Of a stretch of 7,318 nucleotides of DNA, positions 1 to 6,099 are shown piece by piece. The position numbers and the translations under genes were made by a program. The stretch is from Patescibacteria group bacterium (GTDB lineage Bacteria > Patescibacteriota > Minisyncoccia > Phycocordibacterales > JAGLOS01). Where the stretch lies: contig JAHIYV010000041.1 of NCBI GenBank assembly GCA_018814635.1, positions 1 to 7,318 on the forward strand, written 5' to 3'. The notes under the pieces were generated by a model. It made no database searches and was not told the origin of the DNA. It saw only the letters and a program-made list of their open reading frames with translations. Numbering within the stretch: the first letter of the stretch is position 1; each line of letters opens with the position of its first letter.

Positions 1-210
1 CAATACTGTTTTAGATACGCCCTGTGATGAGCTTTTTCAGCGTTGTATTTTTCTCTTCCTCCATTGTTTTTAACCTCTTCTCCTATTGTTGATTTTCCTC
101 TTTCTAATGCATCGGCTATTGATAGCTTTGACCGATCTTTAACAGTTTTTCAACGCAAAACCTCTCCTCTTTTGTTAAATGTTTTCCTTTGTTTCTTATA
201 ATTCTCATAA
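1..210 (-). pseudogene. IS30-family transposase, 5' part, frameshifted and cut by window edge
   Basis: The ATG at 208-210 opens a reading frame containing HLTKEERFCVEKLLK, which I recognise as the start of the N-terminal helix-turn-helix of IS30-family DDE transposases, common in Patescibacteria. This frame stops at a TAG at 116-118. The family sequence continues in another frame: from about 137 downward the reading gives DRSKLSIADALERGKSTI and then GREKYNAEKAHHRAY, the expected helix-turn-helix and following segment, still open at base 1. The change of frame equals one lost base somewhere between about 138 and 165. The DDE catalytic core would lie outside the window. The normal role would be cut-and-paste or circle-mediated transposition. 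The frameshift suggests an inactive copy; programmed frameshifting is possible, but I see no canonical A AAA AAG-type slippery heptamer (the A-run here is only five long). Identification is by recalled family resemblance. Confidence 0.75.
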
Positions 211-281
211 TAACGCTATTGTACCAAGCGTCCGTATTTAAAGGTAGGGGGAAAAATACAAGTTTTCGTTTAGATTTTATT
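1..281 (-). mobile_element. Probable IS30-family insertion sequence, end only
   Basis: The transposase start lies about 70 bp from the end of the L,D-transpeptidase gene, so the outer end of the element should fall between about 211 and 281. On the minus strand this stretch contains CCCCCTACCTTTAAATACGG, a plausible position for a terminal inverted repeat, but its partner end is outside the window and no target duplication can be tested. The exact boundary is unknown. Insertion here leaves the neighbouring YkuD domain complete. Confidence 0.35.
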
Positions 282-1409
282 TTAGTTTTGTATAAAAACT
301 TTTGTATCCATTGGTGTCCATTCATATAACCACCTAGCATCCTCACAGTTTGCGTTAACACAGCCATGAGAGTAGCGGGTTCCTAATTTATCGTGCCAAT
401 ACTGACAATGTATTGCGGCTCCAGCATTTGTAAAATACATATTATAAGGAACACCTGGTAAATTATACTGATTGCTTTCTCCTGGTAAAGATTTCATATA
501 CCGCGAAGGAAGTTTTTTTGAAATATGGAATTTTCCTGTAGGCGTAGTCCAACCACCTCGTATCCCCGTTGAAACAACAACCTCTCTTATAAGTTTATTG
601 TTTTTATATGCTCGTAGGCGCTGTTCTGAAAGATTAATTACAATTTTTTTTGTCGCATCGGTAGATAATTCGGGGGGTATAAATACCAATTTAACATGAC
701 TTGCTGGGACAAACCACTGTTCACCCGCATACGCAGGAAATATATCACCAGGCCCTCTTATAACTTTATACCACTCTATTCCATTACTATCTTTTGTTGT
801 TTGTTCTGTGTCTATTTCCAGCAATGTGTCTATTCGTAGCGGATGAAGACCCTTTGTTGTGGCACCGATACCAGAACGCGCATATAAACATGTTTGTTTA
901 TCAATAATAGTTGCGCACCCTTTTATCACTTGAATGAAAGCTCTGGTTTTTTCTAATTCTTGCTTTTTTTCCTCAGATTTTTCCTTTGGTGAAATTATTT
1001 CTTTTTTAGTAAATTCAGAATTTTGTATTTTATATTTCACAGCTGTGTTTTTGGTATTTTTTGTATTGCTTAATATGGCATTTTTTGTTTTTTGCTCCGA
1101 CTGTATATTATTTTTTGGTTTAGACGCAAGATTATCTCCTGGTTTTGGAAAATTACTTGTATCAACATTTACCAATGTTGATTTGTCTGTTTGTTGTGTC
1201 GAAGTATTATAGTCAACTATATTTTGTGGGGTTGTATTAAGTTCTTCTATCGTATTTCTTTTTGTGTCGCCGTTGGCTTGTTCTACTCCACGCCACAGCG
1301 ATACATTGTTCCCGCTGTTTTTACTAATTGTGATAATTTGTAACATGGGTGTTGTTGTGACACCCCCAGAAATAGTTACCCCAAACATAACCAATACCAT
1401 TCCTAGCAT
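282..1409 (-). CDS. L,D-transpeptidase with SH3-like and YkuD domains, exported
   Basis: The 375-residue protein should form 3-3 (L,D) peptidoglycan cross-links, or attach proteins to peptidoglycan, outside the cytoplasmic membrane. Residues 1-24 are hydrophobic (signal peptide or anchor). Residues about 40-165 are a low-complexity Asn/Thr/Lys/Glu-rich linker. Residues about 170-243 resemble a bacterial SH3-like wall-binding domain (CLYARSG, EWYKVI, EQWFVPASHVKLV). Residues about 254-373 are the YkuD catalytic domain, with H334 and the signature SHGCVN at 347-352; C350 is the predicted nucleophile. The C-terminus is intact. The ATG at 1407-1409 lacks a Shine-Dalgarno site and gives an N-terminus without the usual positive residues. 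A second ATG at 1427-1429 begins MLVKKK but is out of frame by one base in a run of nine A. The gene is downstream of fusA across a repeat-rich gap and probably has its own promoter. Family assignment is firm; the exact start is not. Confidence 0.92.
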   Translation of the reverse strand: MLGMVLVMFGVTISGGVTTTPMLQIITISKNSGNNVSLWRGVEQANGDTKRNTIEELNTTPQNIVDYNTSTQQTDKSTLVNVDTSNFPKPGDNLASKPKNNIQSEQKTKNAILSNTKNTKNTAVKYKIQNSEFTKKEIISPKEKSEEKKQELEKTRAFIQVIKGCATIIDKQTCLYARSGIGATTKGLHPLRIDTLLEIDTEQTTKDSNGIEWYKVIRGPGDIFPAYAGEQWFVPASHVKLVFIPPELSTDATKKIVINLSEQRLRAYKNNKLIREVVVSTGIRGGWTTPTGKFHISKKLPSRYMKSLPGESNQYNLPGVPYNMYFTNAGAAIHCQYWHDKLGTRYSHGCVNANCEDARWLYEWTPMDTKVFIQN

Positions 1410-1436
1410 TGTTTTTTTTTCACTAACATTACATAT

Positions 1437-1445
1437 ATTGTAACA
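1437..1445 (-). promoter_or_regulatory. Extended -10 promoter candidate for the L,D-transpeptidase gene
   Basis: On the minus strand TGTTACAAT reads as a TGn extension plus a 5/6 match to TATAAT. The closest -35-like hexamer, CTGACA, is about 20 bp upstream, which is long, but an extended -10 can work without a good -35. Transcription would begin near 1430, almost exactly at the ATG at 1427-1429 and about 20 bases before the ATG at 1407-1409. The transcript would therefore be leaderless or have a very short leader. Confidence 0.4.
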
Positions 1446-1489
1446 TAAAGCAGGTTAAAAGGTGTCAGACTCAGACCTGAATCGTTGTT

Positions 1490-1539
1490 TTTGTCTGGGG
1501 GGGTTAAAGTTTTTACAAGTTTTTATACCCCAAGACAAA
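1490..1539. repeat. Long inverted repeat with G-run and A+T-rich loop
   Basis: TTTGTCTGGGG at 1490-1500 pairs with CCCCAAGACAAA at 1528-1539: eleven base pairs with one bulged A. The 27-base interior has a tandem AAGTTTTTA (1507-1515 and 1517-1525), and the left arm ends in a run of seven G (1497-1503). No U-tract follows on either strand, so this is not an ordinary intrinsic terminator. It may be a REP/MITE-type remnant, or an mRNA-end stabiliser. Confidence 0.6.
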
Positions 1540-1616
1540 TAATGAATGCTGGAAGCCGAGCTCCCATCAGCAAAAATTCGTAGGCATATAATACTATTTC
1601 CTAAAAACTAATTTGT

Positions 1617-1727
1617 TTTTTCTTTGTCATTTCGTGTTATCTTCCCCACTTTGTTATTCCATTGAAAAACGGAATCCAGGAGTTGAACCACAATTTCTGG
1701 ACCCAAAGCGCGGGATGACAAGAAAAA
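1617..1727 (+). repeat. REP/MITE-like folded element with three stems
   Basis: Outer arms TTTTTCTTTGTCAT (1617-1630) and ATGACAAGAAAAA (1715-1727) are inverted copies differing by one T. Read as plus-strand RNA, the stem continues inward: 1626-1638 pairs with 1707-1719 without interruption, using G-U wobbles at 1631, 1632, 1635 and 1637. Inside, ATTCC/GGAAT (1656-1660 with 1671-1675) forms one hairpin. Immediately next to it 1676-1685 pairs with 1691-1700 as a ten-pair hairpin with a five-base loop. The ends resemble the widespread GTCATTCCCGCG / GGAATCCAGG type of interspersed repeat in bacteria. The organisation fits a degenerate REP or miniature mobile element. Confidence 0.65.
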
Positions 1728-1860
1728 TAATTTTTATCCAAAAAGCGTAGTAATTCTTTCTTTCAACCCCAAACATTTCAATTACACCATTTGAAATGTT
1801 CGGCTTCCCAATACTTACCCATTCATCATTTTCGGCGTGTCCTAGTTTATTTTCTTGCTT
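1654..1860 (-). pseudogene. 68-codon open stretch, possible gene remnant overlapping the fusA end
   Basis: In the frame +1 to fusA the minus strand is open from just after a TAG at 1861-1863 to a TAA at 1654-1656. The first half reads like protein (HAENDEWVSIGKPNISNGV, then EMFGVERKNYY). The second half (VIPRFGSRNC) is the usual kind of translation seen inside REP-type repeats, and coincides with the repeat at 1617-1727. The only in-frame ATG is internal (1774-1776). I do not recognise the family. It could be the 3' end of a gene deleted when fusA was rearranged, or chance. Confidence 0.25.
1772..1800. repeat. Perfect 10-bp palindrome 47 bp past the fusA stop
   Basis: AACATTTCAA at 1772-1781 and TTGAAATGTT at 1791-1800 are exact inverted copies around a 9-base loop. 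No U-tract follows on the minus strand, so it is not a standard terminator. It could be a processing site, a protein-binding palindrome, or chance within the open stretch at 1654-1860. Confidence 0.5.
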
Positions 1861-3997
1861 CTATGATCTCGGTGGCTACATTTTGTGGGACGATTTGGTA
1901 GGAATCAAATTCCATTGTAAAACTTGCGCGGCCTTCGGTCATGGACCGTAGGGAGGTGATATAACCAAACATTTCAGACAAAGGTACTTTTGCTTGTATT
2001 ACTTTACTCATTCCTCGTTCTTCCATTCCCTCAATTTGTCCGCGTCTTGATGATAAATTTCCAGTTACATCTCCCATAAATTTTTCTGGTGTTACTACCT
2101 CCACTTTCATAATCGGCTCCAATAAAACCGGTGCTGCTTTTCTCGCCGCTTCTTGAAGGGCTTGTGAAGCAGCTATTTTAAACGCTATTTCTGATGAATC
2201 AACTTCATGATAAGAACCATCATAAAGCTCCACTGAAATATCAACAAGTTGGTATCCCGCGACAACTCCCCTTGTCATTCCTTCTTTGAATCCTTTTTCG
2301 CAGGCGGGAATATATTCTTGTGGAATAATTCCTCCTTTTATACTATTAACAAACTCAAAGTGGTCAGTTCGTTTTGTGTTTTTAGGTAATTTTTCAAGTG
2401 CTTCTTCAGACAATTTTTCAAGTGGTTTGATATTGATTTTGACATGTCCATATTGTCCGCGACCACCTGATTGTTTGATGTATTTAATTTCCGCCTCGGA
2501 TATTTTGGTAATAGTTTCTTTATAAGCAACTTGCGGTTTACCCACATTCGCCTCAACGCCAAACTCTCTTTTCATTCTATCAACCAATATCTCAAGGTGT
2601 AATTCCCCCATTCCCCAAATAACTGTTTCCGCTGTTTCTTGGTCGCTTATTATTTTGAATGTTGGATCTTCTGAGGAAAGACTATTAAGCGCCATCCCCA
2701 TTTTTTCTTGATCAGCTTTAGTTTTTGGTTCTATTCGCATTGAAACAACTGGCTCAGTAAACACGATGCGTTCCAATTCTATTGGGTGTTCTTCATCACA
2801 AATAGTATCTGAAGTAGTTGTGCTCTTAAGCCCAACAGCCGCAGCAATTTCTCCCGCATATACTGTTTTTACTTCTTCTCTTTTATTAGCATGTAAACGC
2901 AAAATTCGTCCAATTCGTTCTTTTTTACCTGTAGAAGTATTTAATACATAAGAACCTGCCTCAAGAGATCCCGAATAAACACGAAAAAACGCTAATTGTC
3001 CCACAAAAGGATCAGTTTGTAATTTGAATACCAATGCGGCAAAAGGCACTGCGTCATCTGAAGCTCTGTTTTCTTCTTGTTCTGTTTTGGGGTTAGTTCC
3101 TTTAATGGGTGGAACATCAAGTGGTGATGGAAGATAATCAATAACAGCATCCAGTACAAGCTGTACTCCTTTGTTTTTCAAAGCTGAACCACAAAAAACT
3201 GGAAAAATTTCATTAGCAATTACAGCTTTTCGCACTATTTCTTTTAGTTTACTAATTGGTATTTCTTTTCCTTCTAAATAATCGTTCATCGCTTCTTCAT
3301 CATTCTCAACAATTTTTTCAACCATTTCACTGCGATATTTTATTGCGTCCTCTTTAAGCGTGTCAGGAATTTCAATTTCTTTCACCTCTTTTCCAAGCTC
3401 GCCCTCAAAATCATACGCTTTCATAGTTAAGAGATCTACAACACCTTCATGTTTTTCTTCCAAACCAATCGGAATTTGCATACGAATAGCTTTTTTGCTT
3501 AAACGATCAAGAATTGTGGCAAATGACTTTTCAAACGACGCGCCCGTGCGGTCAAGTTTATTTATAAAACAAATACGCGGAACGTGATATTTATCCGCTT
3601 GTCGCCACACGGTTTCAGATTGTGGCTCCACTCCCGCCACTCCATCAAAAACCGTCATGCCACCATCAAGGACTTTGAGGCTTCGTTCAACTTCAGCCGT
3701 AAAATCAACATGGCCGGGCGTATCAATTATATTAAATCTATATTCATTTTCTTTGTTTGCGTGATCCGCATAAGTTTGTGTCCAAAAACAAGTTGTCGCC
3801 GCAGAGGTAATAGTGATACCCCTTTCTTTCTCTTGCTCCATCCAATCCATAGTGGCTTCCCCTTCATGCACTTCACCTATTTTATGTGAAATACCAGTGT
3901 AGTATAAAACCCTCTCAGTTGTTGTGGTTTTCCCCGCATCAATATGCGCGATAATTCCAATATTACGAACTCTTTGTAGGGGATAATCTCGTGCCAT
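1847..3997 (-). CDS. fusA: Translation elongation factor G (EF-G)
   Basis: This cytoplasmic GTPase drives translocation on the ribosome and, with RRF, ribosome recycling. The 716-residue product has all five GTPase motifs: AHIDAGKT (17-24), ERGITI (58-63), DTPGH (92-96), NKLD (146-149) and CGSAL (269-273). Domain II covers about 315-400, domain III about 415-490 (GMGELHLEI at 462-470), domain IV about 490-615 with its tip sequence SYHEVDSSE (595-603, H597 matching the conserved tip histidine), and domain V about 620-705 ([17 protein letters not shown]). It is slightly longer than E. coli EF-G, partly through about 12 extra residues in domain IV (around 528-546). The start [18 protein letters not shown] matches the family opening. 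It follows rpsG by 95 bp, as in str operons, but is not followed by tuf. There is no clear Shine-Dalgarno site (only AAAGA-type purines), and it has a good promoter of its own. Confidence 0.98.
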   Translation of the reverse strand: MARDYPLQRVRNIGIIAHIDAGKTTTTERVLYYTGISHKIGEVHEGEATMDWMEQEKERGITITSAATTCFWTQTYADHANKENEYRFNIIDTPGHVDFTAEVERSLKVLDGGMTVFDGVAGVEPQSETVWRQADKYHVPRICFINKLDRTGASFEKSFATILDRLSKKAIRMQIPIGLEEKHEGVVDLLTMKAYDFEGELGKEVKEIEIPDTLKEDAIKYRSEMVEKIVENDEEAMNDYLEGKEIPISKLKEIVRKAVIANEIFPVFCGSALKNKGVQLVLDAVIDYLPSPLDVPPIKGTNPKTEQEENRASDDAVPFAALVFKLQTDPFVGQLAFFRVYSGSLEAGSYVLNTSTGKKERIGRILRLHANKREEVKTVYAGEIAAAVGLKSTTTSDTICDEEHPIELERIVFTEPVVSMRIEPKTKADQEKMGMALNSLSSEDPTFKIISDQETAETVIWGMGELHLEILVDRMKREFGVEANVGKPQVAYKETITKISEAEIKYIKQSGGRGQYGHVKINIKPLEKLSEEALEKLPKNTKRTDHFEFVNSIKGGIIPQEYIPACEKGFKEGMTRGVVAGYQLVDISVELYDGSYHEVDSSEIAFKIAASQALQEAARKAAPVLLEPIMKVEVVTPEKFMGDVTGNLSSRRGQIEGMEERGMSKVIQAKVPLSEMFGYITSLRSMTEGRASFTMEFDSYQIVPQNVATEIIEARK

Positions 3998-4035
3998 ATC
4001 TTTATTCTTTAATCTTTATTAAATGTTAATAATTT

Positions 4036-4064
4036 ATAATACAAACCCTTTTGTTACATATCAA
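4036..4064 (-). promoter_or_regulatory. Near-consensus sigma-70-type promoter for fusA
   Basis: On the minus strand, TTGATA (4059-4064, 4/6 to TTGACA), a 17-bp spacer and TATTAT (4036-4041, 5/6 to TATAAT) lie in the rpsG-fusA gap. Transcription would begin near 4029, giving a leader of about 32 bases. This is the best-formed promoter I see in the window, and would let EF-G be made independently of the ribosomal proteins. Confidence 0.6.
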
Positions 4065-4092
4065 GAGGTTTTCAGTTTTTTGTATTTTCTGA

Positions 4093-4560
4093 TTACCAAG
4101 TGAAATGAGCAAACGCTTTATTTGCTTCTGCCATTTTATGAGTATTCTCTTTTTTCTTTATGGCCTCTCCTTCATTTTTACTTGCTAAAATCAGCTCATC
4201 CGCTAATCGTTTGTATGTAGGGGAACCTTTACCAGTCCTAACAACTTTTAATATCCAACGCATAGCAAGCGCAACACTTCTTTCTGAACGAACCTCACAC
4301 GGAACTTGATAGTTTGCGCCACCAACACGCTTTGATTTTACTTCGGTAAGAGGTCCAACATTTTTGAGCGCTAACTCAAAAACTTCAAGCGGTTTTTCTT
4401 TTGTCTTTTCTTTTATTAAGTCAAACGCTTTATACACAATATTCTGCGCAACAGTCTTCTTGCCATCTTGCATAATCTTGTTAATAAATTTCGCCACTTG
4501 TGCTGATTCATAGATTCTATCAGGTTGTGGTTGTTTTCTGTTTTTTACTTTTCTTCTCAT
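4093..4560 (-). CDS. rpsG: 30S ribosomal protein S7
   Basis: S7 is a primary binder of the 3' major domain of 16S rRNA; it nucleates head assembly and lines the E site. The 155 residues match the usual bacterial length (about 156). Visible family features are the basic N-terminus MRRKVKNRK, VGGANYQVP at 79-87 in the beta-hairpin region, the conserved helix around RWILKVVRTG (101-110), and the ending NKAFAHFTW. It sits 70 bp downstream of rpsL and 95 bp upstream of fusA, the classic str order. There is no Shine-Dalgarno site; the leader instead has a 13-base sequence identical to one ahead of rpsL, and a hairpin that may be an S7 feedback site. Start and end are unambiguous. Confidence 0.98.
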   Translation of the reverse strand: MRRKVKNRKQPQPDRIYESAQVAKFINKIMQDGKKTVAQNIVYKAFDLIKEKTKEKPLEVFELALKNVGPLTEVKSKRVGGANYQVPCEVRSERSVALAMRWILKVVRTGKGSPTYKRLADELILASKNEGEAIKKKENTHKMAEANKAFAHFTW

Positions 4561-4569
4561 AATTAAAAT

Positions 4570-4582
4570 TAATTACAATACT
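4570..4582 (-). promoter_or_regulatory. Leader element AGTATTGTAATTA before rpsG
   Basis: The minus strand reads AGTATTGTAATTA, ending 9 bases before the rpsG ATG. An identical 13-mer precedes rpsL. Similarity continues to the start codon: the bases after it read ATTTTAATT here and GTTAAT before rpsL. It occupies the Shine-Dalgarno position without being purine-rich. Its function is unknown: translation enhancer, regulator site or -10-like element. Confidence 0.45.
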
Positions 4583-4610
4583 CTCGATTATCCATAAGAT
4601 TGGAATCGAG
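4583..4610 (-). promoter_or_regulatory. rpsL-rpsG intergenic hairpin, candidate S7 control site
   Basis: On the minus strand CTCGATT-CC (4602-4610) pairs with GG-AATCGAG's complement arm CTCGATT at 4583-4589 plus CC at 4592-4593: seven pairs, a two-base bulge, and two more pairs closing an 8-base loop. In E. coli, S7 represses its own synthesis by binding the rpsL-rpsG intergenic RNA; the position matches, the sequence does not obviously. No U-tract follows, so it is not a terminator. Confidence 0.4.
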
Positions 4611-4630
4611 TTTATTTATTATTTATAATA

Positions 4631-5044
4631 TTATTTCTTTGGTTTTTTAGCGCCATAACGACTACGGCCTTGTTTGCGGTTCTCAACACTGGTCGCATCT
4701 AGCCGTCCTCTAACAATTGTATAACGAACACCCGCAAGGTCTTTTACGCGACCACCACGAAGCATAACAACAGAGTGCTCTTGCAGATTATGTCCCATAC
4801 CCGGAATATAAGCTGTTACTTCCATTCTATTTGTTAAACGAACACGAGCAATTTTTCTTACCGCTGAATTTGGTTTCTTTGGTGTTGTGGTTGTAACTTT
4901 TACACAAACTCCTCTTTTGAACGGAGAGGCAAAATATGTTGGTTGATTTTTCTTACCATTAAAACCGCGAGCTAAAGCAACCGTTCTAGAACGCTTAACT
5001 ACTTTTTTTCTTCCCTTCCTTACTAATTGATTGATTGTTGGCAT
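4631..5044 (-). CDS. rpsL: 30S ribosomal protein S12
   Basis: S12 lies at the decoding centre and helps set accuracy. The 137-residue protein starts [11 protein letters not shown], and has the decoding-loop motif [11 protein letters not shown] at 54-64, EVTAYIPG at 75-82, [11 protein letters not shown] at 84-94 and [13 protein letters not shown] at 96-108. Compared with the 124-residue E. coli protein it has about 13 extra residues around 21-38, an extension also found in Bacillus S12. K56 matches the E. coli lysine at the streptomycin site, D102 the aspartate that is methylthiolated in E. coli. The usually invariant proline of KDLPGVRY is alanine here (A104). It is the first gene of the str-like cluster, about 130 bp after the restriction endonuclease gene. 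There is no Shine-Dalgarno site; it shares a leader element with rpsG. Confidence 0.98.
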   Translation of the reverse strand: MPTINQLVRKGRKKVVKRSRTVALARGFNGKKNQPTYFASPFKRGVCVKVTTTTPKKPNSAVRKIARVRLTNRMEVTAYIPGMGHNLQEHSVVMLRGGRVKDLAGVRYTIVRGRLDATSVENRKQGRSRYGAKKPKK

Positions 5045-5050
5045 ATTAAC

Positions 5051-5063
5051 TAATTACAATACT
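5051..5063 (-). promoter_or_regulatory. Leader element AGTATTGTAATTA before rpsL
   Basis: This is the same 13-base minus-strand sequence as ahead of rpsG, here ending 6 bases before the rpsL ATG. No purine-rich Shine-Dalgarno sequence is present between it and the start codon. Confidence 0.45.
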
Positions 5064-5089
5064 AATTTACATACTTTTTATGTAGCAAC

Positions 5090-5118
5090 ACTGTACTACG
5101 AGAATAAAAAAAACGCAA
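5090..5118 (-). promoter_or_regulatory. Candidate promoter for rpsL-rpsG
   Basis: TTGCGT (5113-5118) and TACAGT (5090-5095) on the minus strand are separated by 17 bp, matching 3/6 and 4/6 of consensus. Transcription would begin near 5083, with a leader of about 38 bases. An alternative pair, TTGCTA (5083-5088) with TAGTAT (5059-5064) at 18 bp, would leave a leader of only about 8 bases and is less likely. Confidence 0.35.
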
Positions 5119-5174
5119 CTTTACTTAGAGTTTTTTATCAAGGATGCTTTGGCGGTTTTTTAATTCCCATAAAA

Positions 5175-6098
5175 CTATTTTAACAAATTCTCTAGCACGC
5201 CTTTTCTAAGCATTGCAAGATTGAAAAGATAATCATTGTGATTAAAAGTTTCTCGCAATGACTTTTTTGCTGTTTTCCAGCCGTTACCGTCTGTGATCCA
5301 GAAAAACTTAAATTTACCATTCAAAACATCAAACAAATTACGATATTCTCCAGCTGTTGATTTTAATTTGGAACCCCCACCACTATAAAAATTAGTTTCA
5401 ATAATAAATAATTCTTTGCCATTATTAACAACAAAATCATAAATTCGTGACGATTTATCTACAGGGACATTATATCCAAAATTTTTTCTAATTTTTTCAG
5501 CATTAACCCGGCTTAAATATGTATAATTATTTTTTTTGCAAATATCCTTGAGGTAATTTTCAACAATATCTTCCATACTTCTACCACCTCTATTTTTCCT
5601 CGCATTTGTATCCATCCCAACTTCAACACCCAAACAATAATCAACTAAGTTTTTAATATTGTGATCTTTGAATATATTTTTAAGTCCGCTTTCAGTAAAA
5701 AATCTTAATAACTCTTTTTTGGTTTTCAAATTAATTTTTATATTTATGTCAAAAACATAATCTTTAATTTCAACATGAAGCCCATTATTCATGTTAAGAA
5801 TTGGCATGTCTTTTAATTTTTGGTTTCTAACCGCAATCAAAATTGGCAAAACCTTTCTTGTCTTTGGGTATTCTTCAACAAGTTCAATGAGCTTGTTGTC
5901 TAAATCTTCTTTACCCAACAGTGAATTTAATATATTTAATTCAGTTTCAATACTGCAGATATTTTTCTTGATTTTTCCCCAGTTTACGAAAAAATCCCAA
6001 TCTGATATTGATTCTTGGAGATTTGAAATAAAAAAATCAAAAACTTGATCATCTGTTTTATAATTTAATTTGTCGCTATAAAATGATAAATTTTTCAT
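5175..6098 (-). CDS. dpnB: DpnII-family type II restriction endonuclease, probably GATC-specific
   Basis: This is the predicted restriction partner of the methyltransferase encoded just upstream. The 307-residue length is close to DpnII (about 290). The middle contains the family signature GVEVGMDTNARKNRGG (157-172), followed by the helix MEDIVENYL (175-183). The catalytic region shows D221 (YDFVV) and E234-T-N236 in ELFIIETNFYSGGGSKLKS (229-247), a PD-(D/E)XK-like arrangement typical of the DpnII/MjaIII group, then WITDGNGWKTAKKSLRETF (267-285). The first 150 residues are less conserved. GATC as target is inferred from the family. The ATG at 6096-6098 lies one base after the methyltransferase TAA, so translation is probably coupled, and the methylase is encoded first. 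There is no Shine-Dalgarno site. Sampled lines are visibly more A+T-rich than fusA, suggesting transfer. The symbol is by analogy with Streptococcus pneumoniae. Confidence 0.88.
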   Translation of the reverse strand: MKNLSFYSDKLNYKTDDQVFDFFISNLQESISDWDFFVNWGKIKKNICSIETELNILNSLLGKEDLDNKLIELVEEYPKTRKVLPILIAVRNQKLKDMPILNMNNGLHVEIKDYVFDINIKINLKTKKELLRFFTESGLKNIFKDHNIKNLVDYCLGVEVGMDTNARKNRGGRSMEDIVENYLKDICKKNNYTYLSRVNAEKIRKNFGYNVPVDKSSRIYDFVVNNGKELFIIETNFYSGGGSKLKSTAGEYRNLFDVLNGKFKFFWITDGNGWKTAKKSLRETFNHNDYLFNLAMLRKGVLENLLK

Positions 6099-6099
6099 A

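Larger units (their letters stand above)
1410..1846. other. 437-bp repeat-rich gap between fusA and the L,D-transpeptidase gene
   Basis: No complete gene was found in this stretch. It holds, from the fusA side, a palindrome at 1772-1800, a folded REP-like element at 1617-1727, a long inverted repeat at 1490-1539, tandem TCAGAC hexamers at 1465-1476 beside GGTGTC (reminiscent of REP elements linked to RAYT-type transposases, by inference only), and the transpeptidase promoter candidate at 1437-1445. A 68-codon open stretch at 1654-1860 may be a gene remnant. I see no canonical hairpin-plus-U-tract terminator for the fusA transcript. Confidence 0.6.

Noticed and set aside
116..367. 83-codon minus-strand frame spanning the transpeptidase end and the transposase start
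   Set aside because: Its first half lies within the YkuD gene in another frame; only the part from 210 downward is transposase, so it is not a separate gene.
1541..1600. tRNA or small RNA gene around GGAAGCCGAGCTCC
   Set aside because: No cloverleaf, and only four closing base pairs could be drawn.
1772..1800. Palindrome as the fusA intrinsic terminator
   Set aside because: The stem is A+T-rich and no U-tract follows it on the minus strand.
2338..2562. 74-codon minus-strand frame inside fusA
   Set aside because: Lys/Asn-rich shadow of EF-G in another frame with no recognisable features.
472..3889. Several plus-strand frames of 61-101 codons opposite the transpeptidase gene and fusA
   Set aside because: All are antisense shadows of well-supported genes and have no family features. 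The same holds for those opposite the endonuclease and methylase genes.
5106..5132. Weak hairpin AACT/AGTT followed by eight T (minus strand) as terminator of the endonuclease gene
   Set aside because: The stem is only four pairs and it overlaps the candidate rpsL -35 element.
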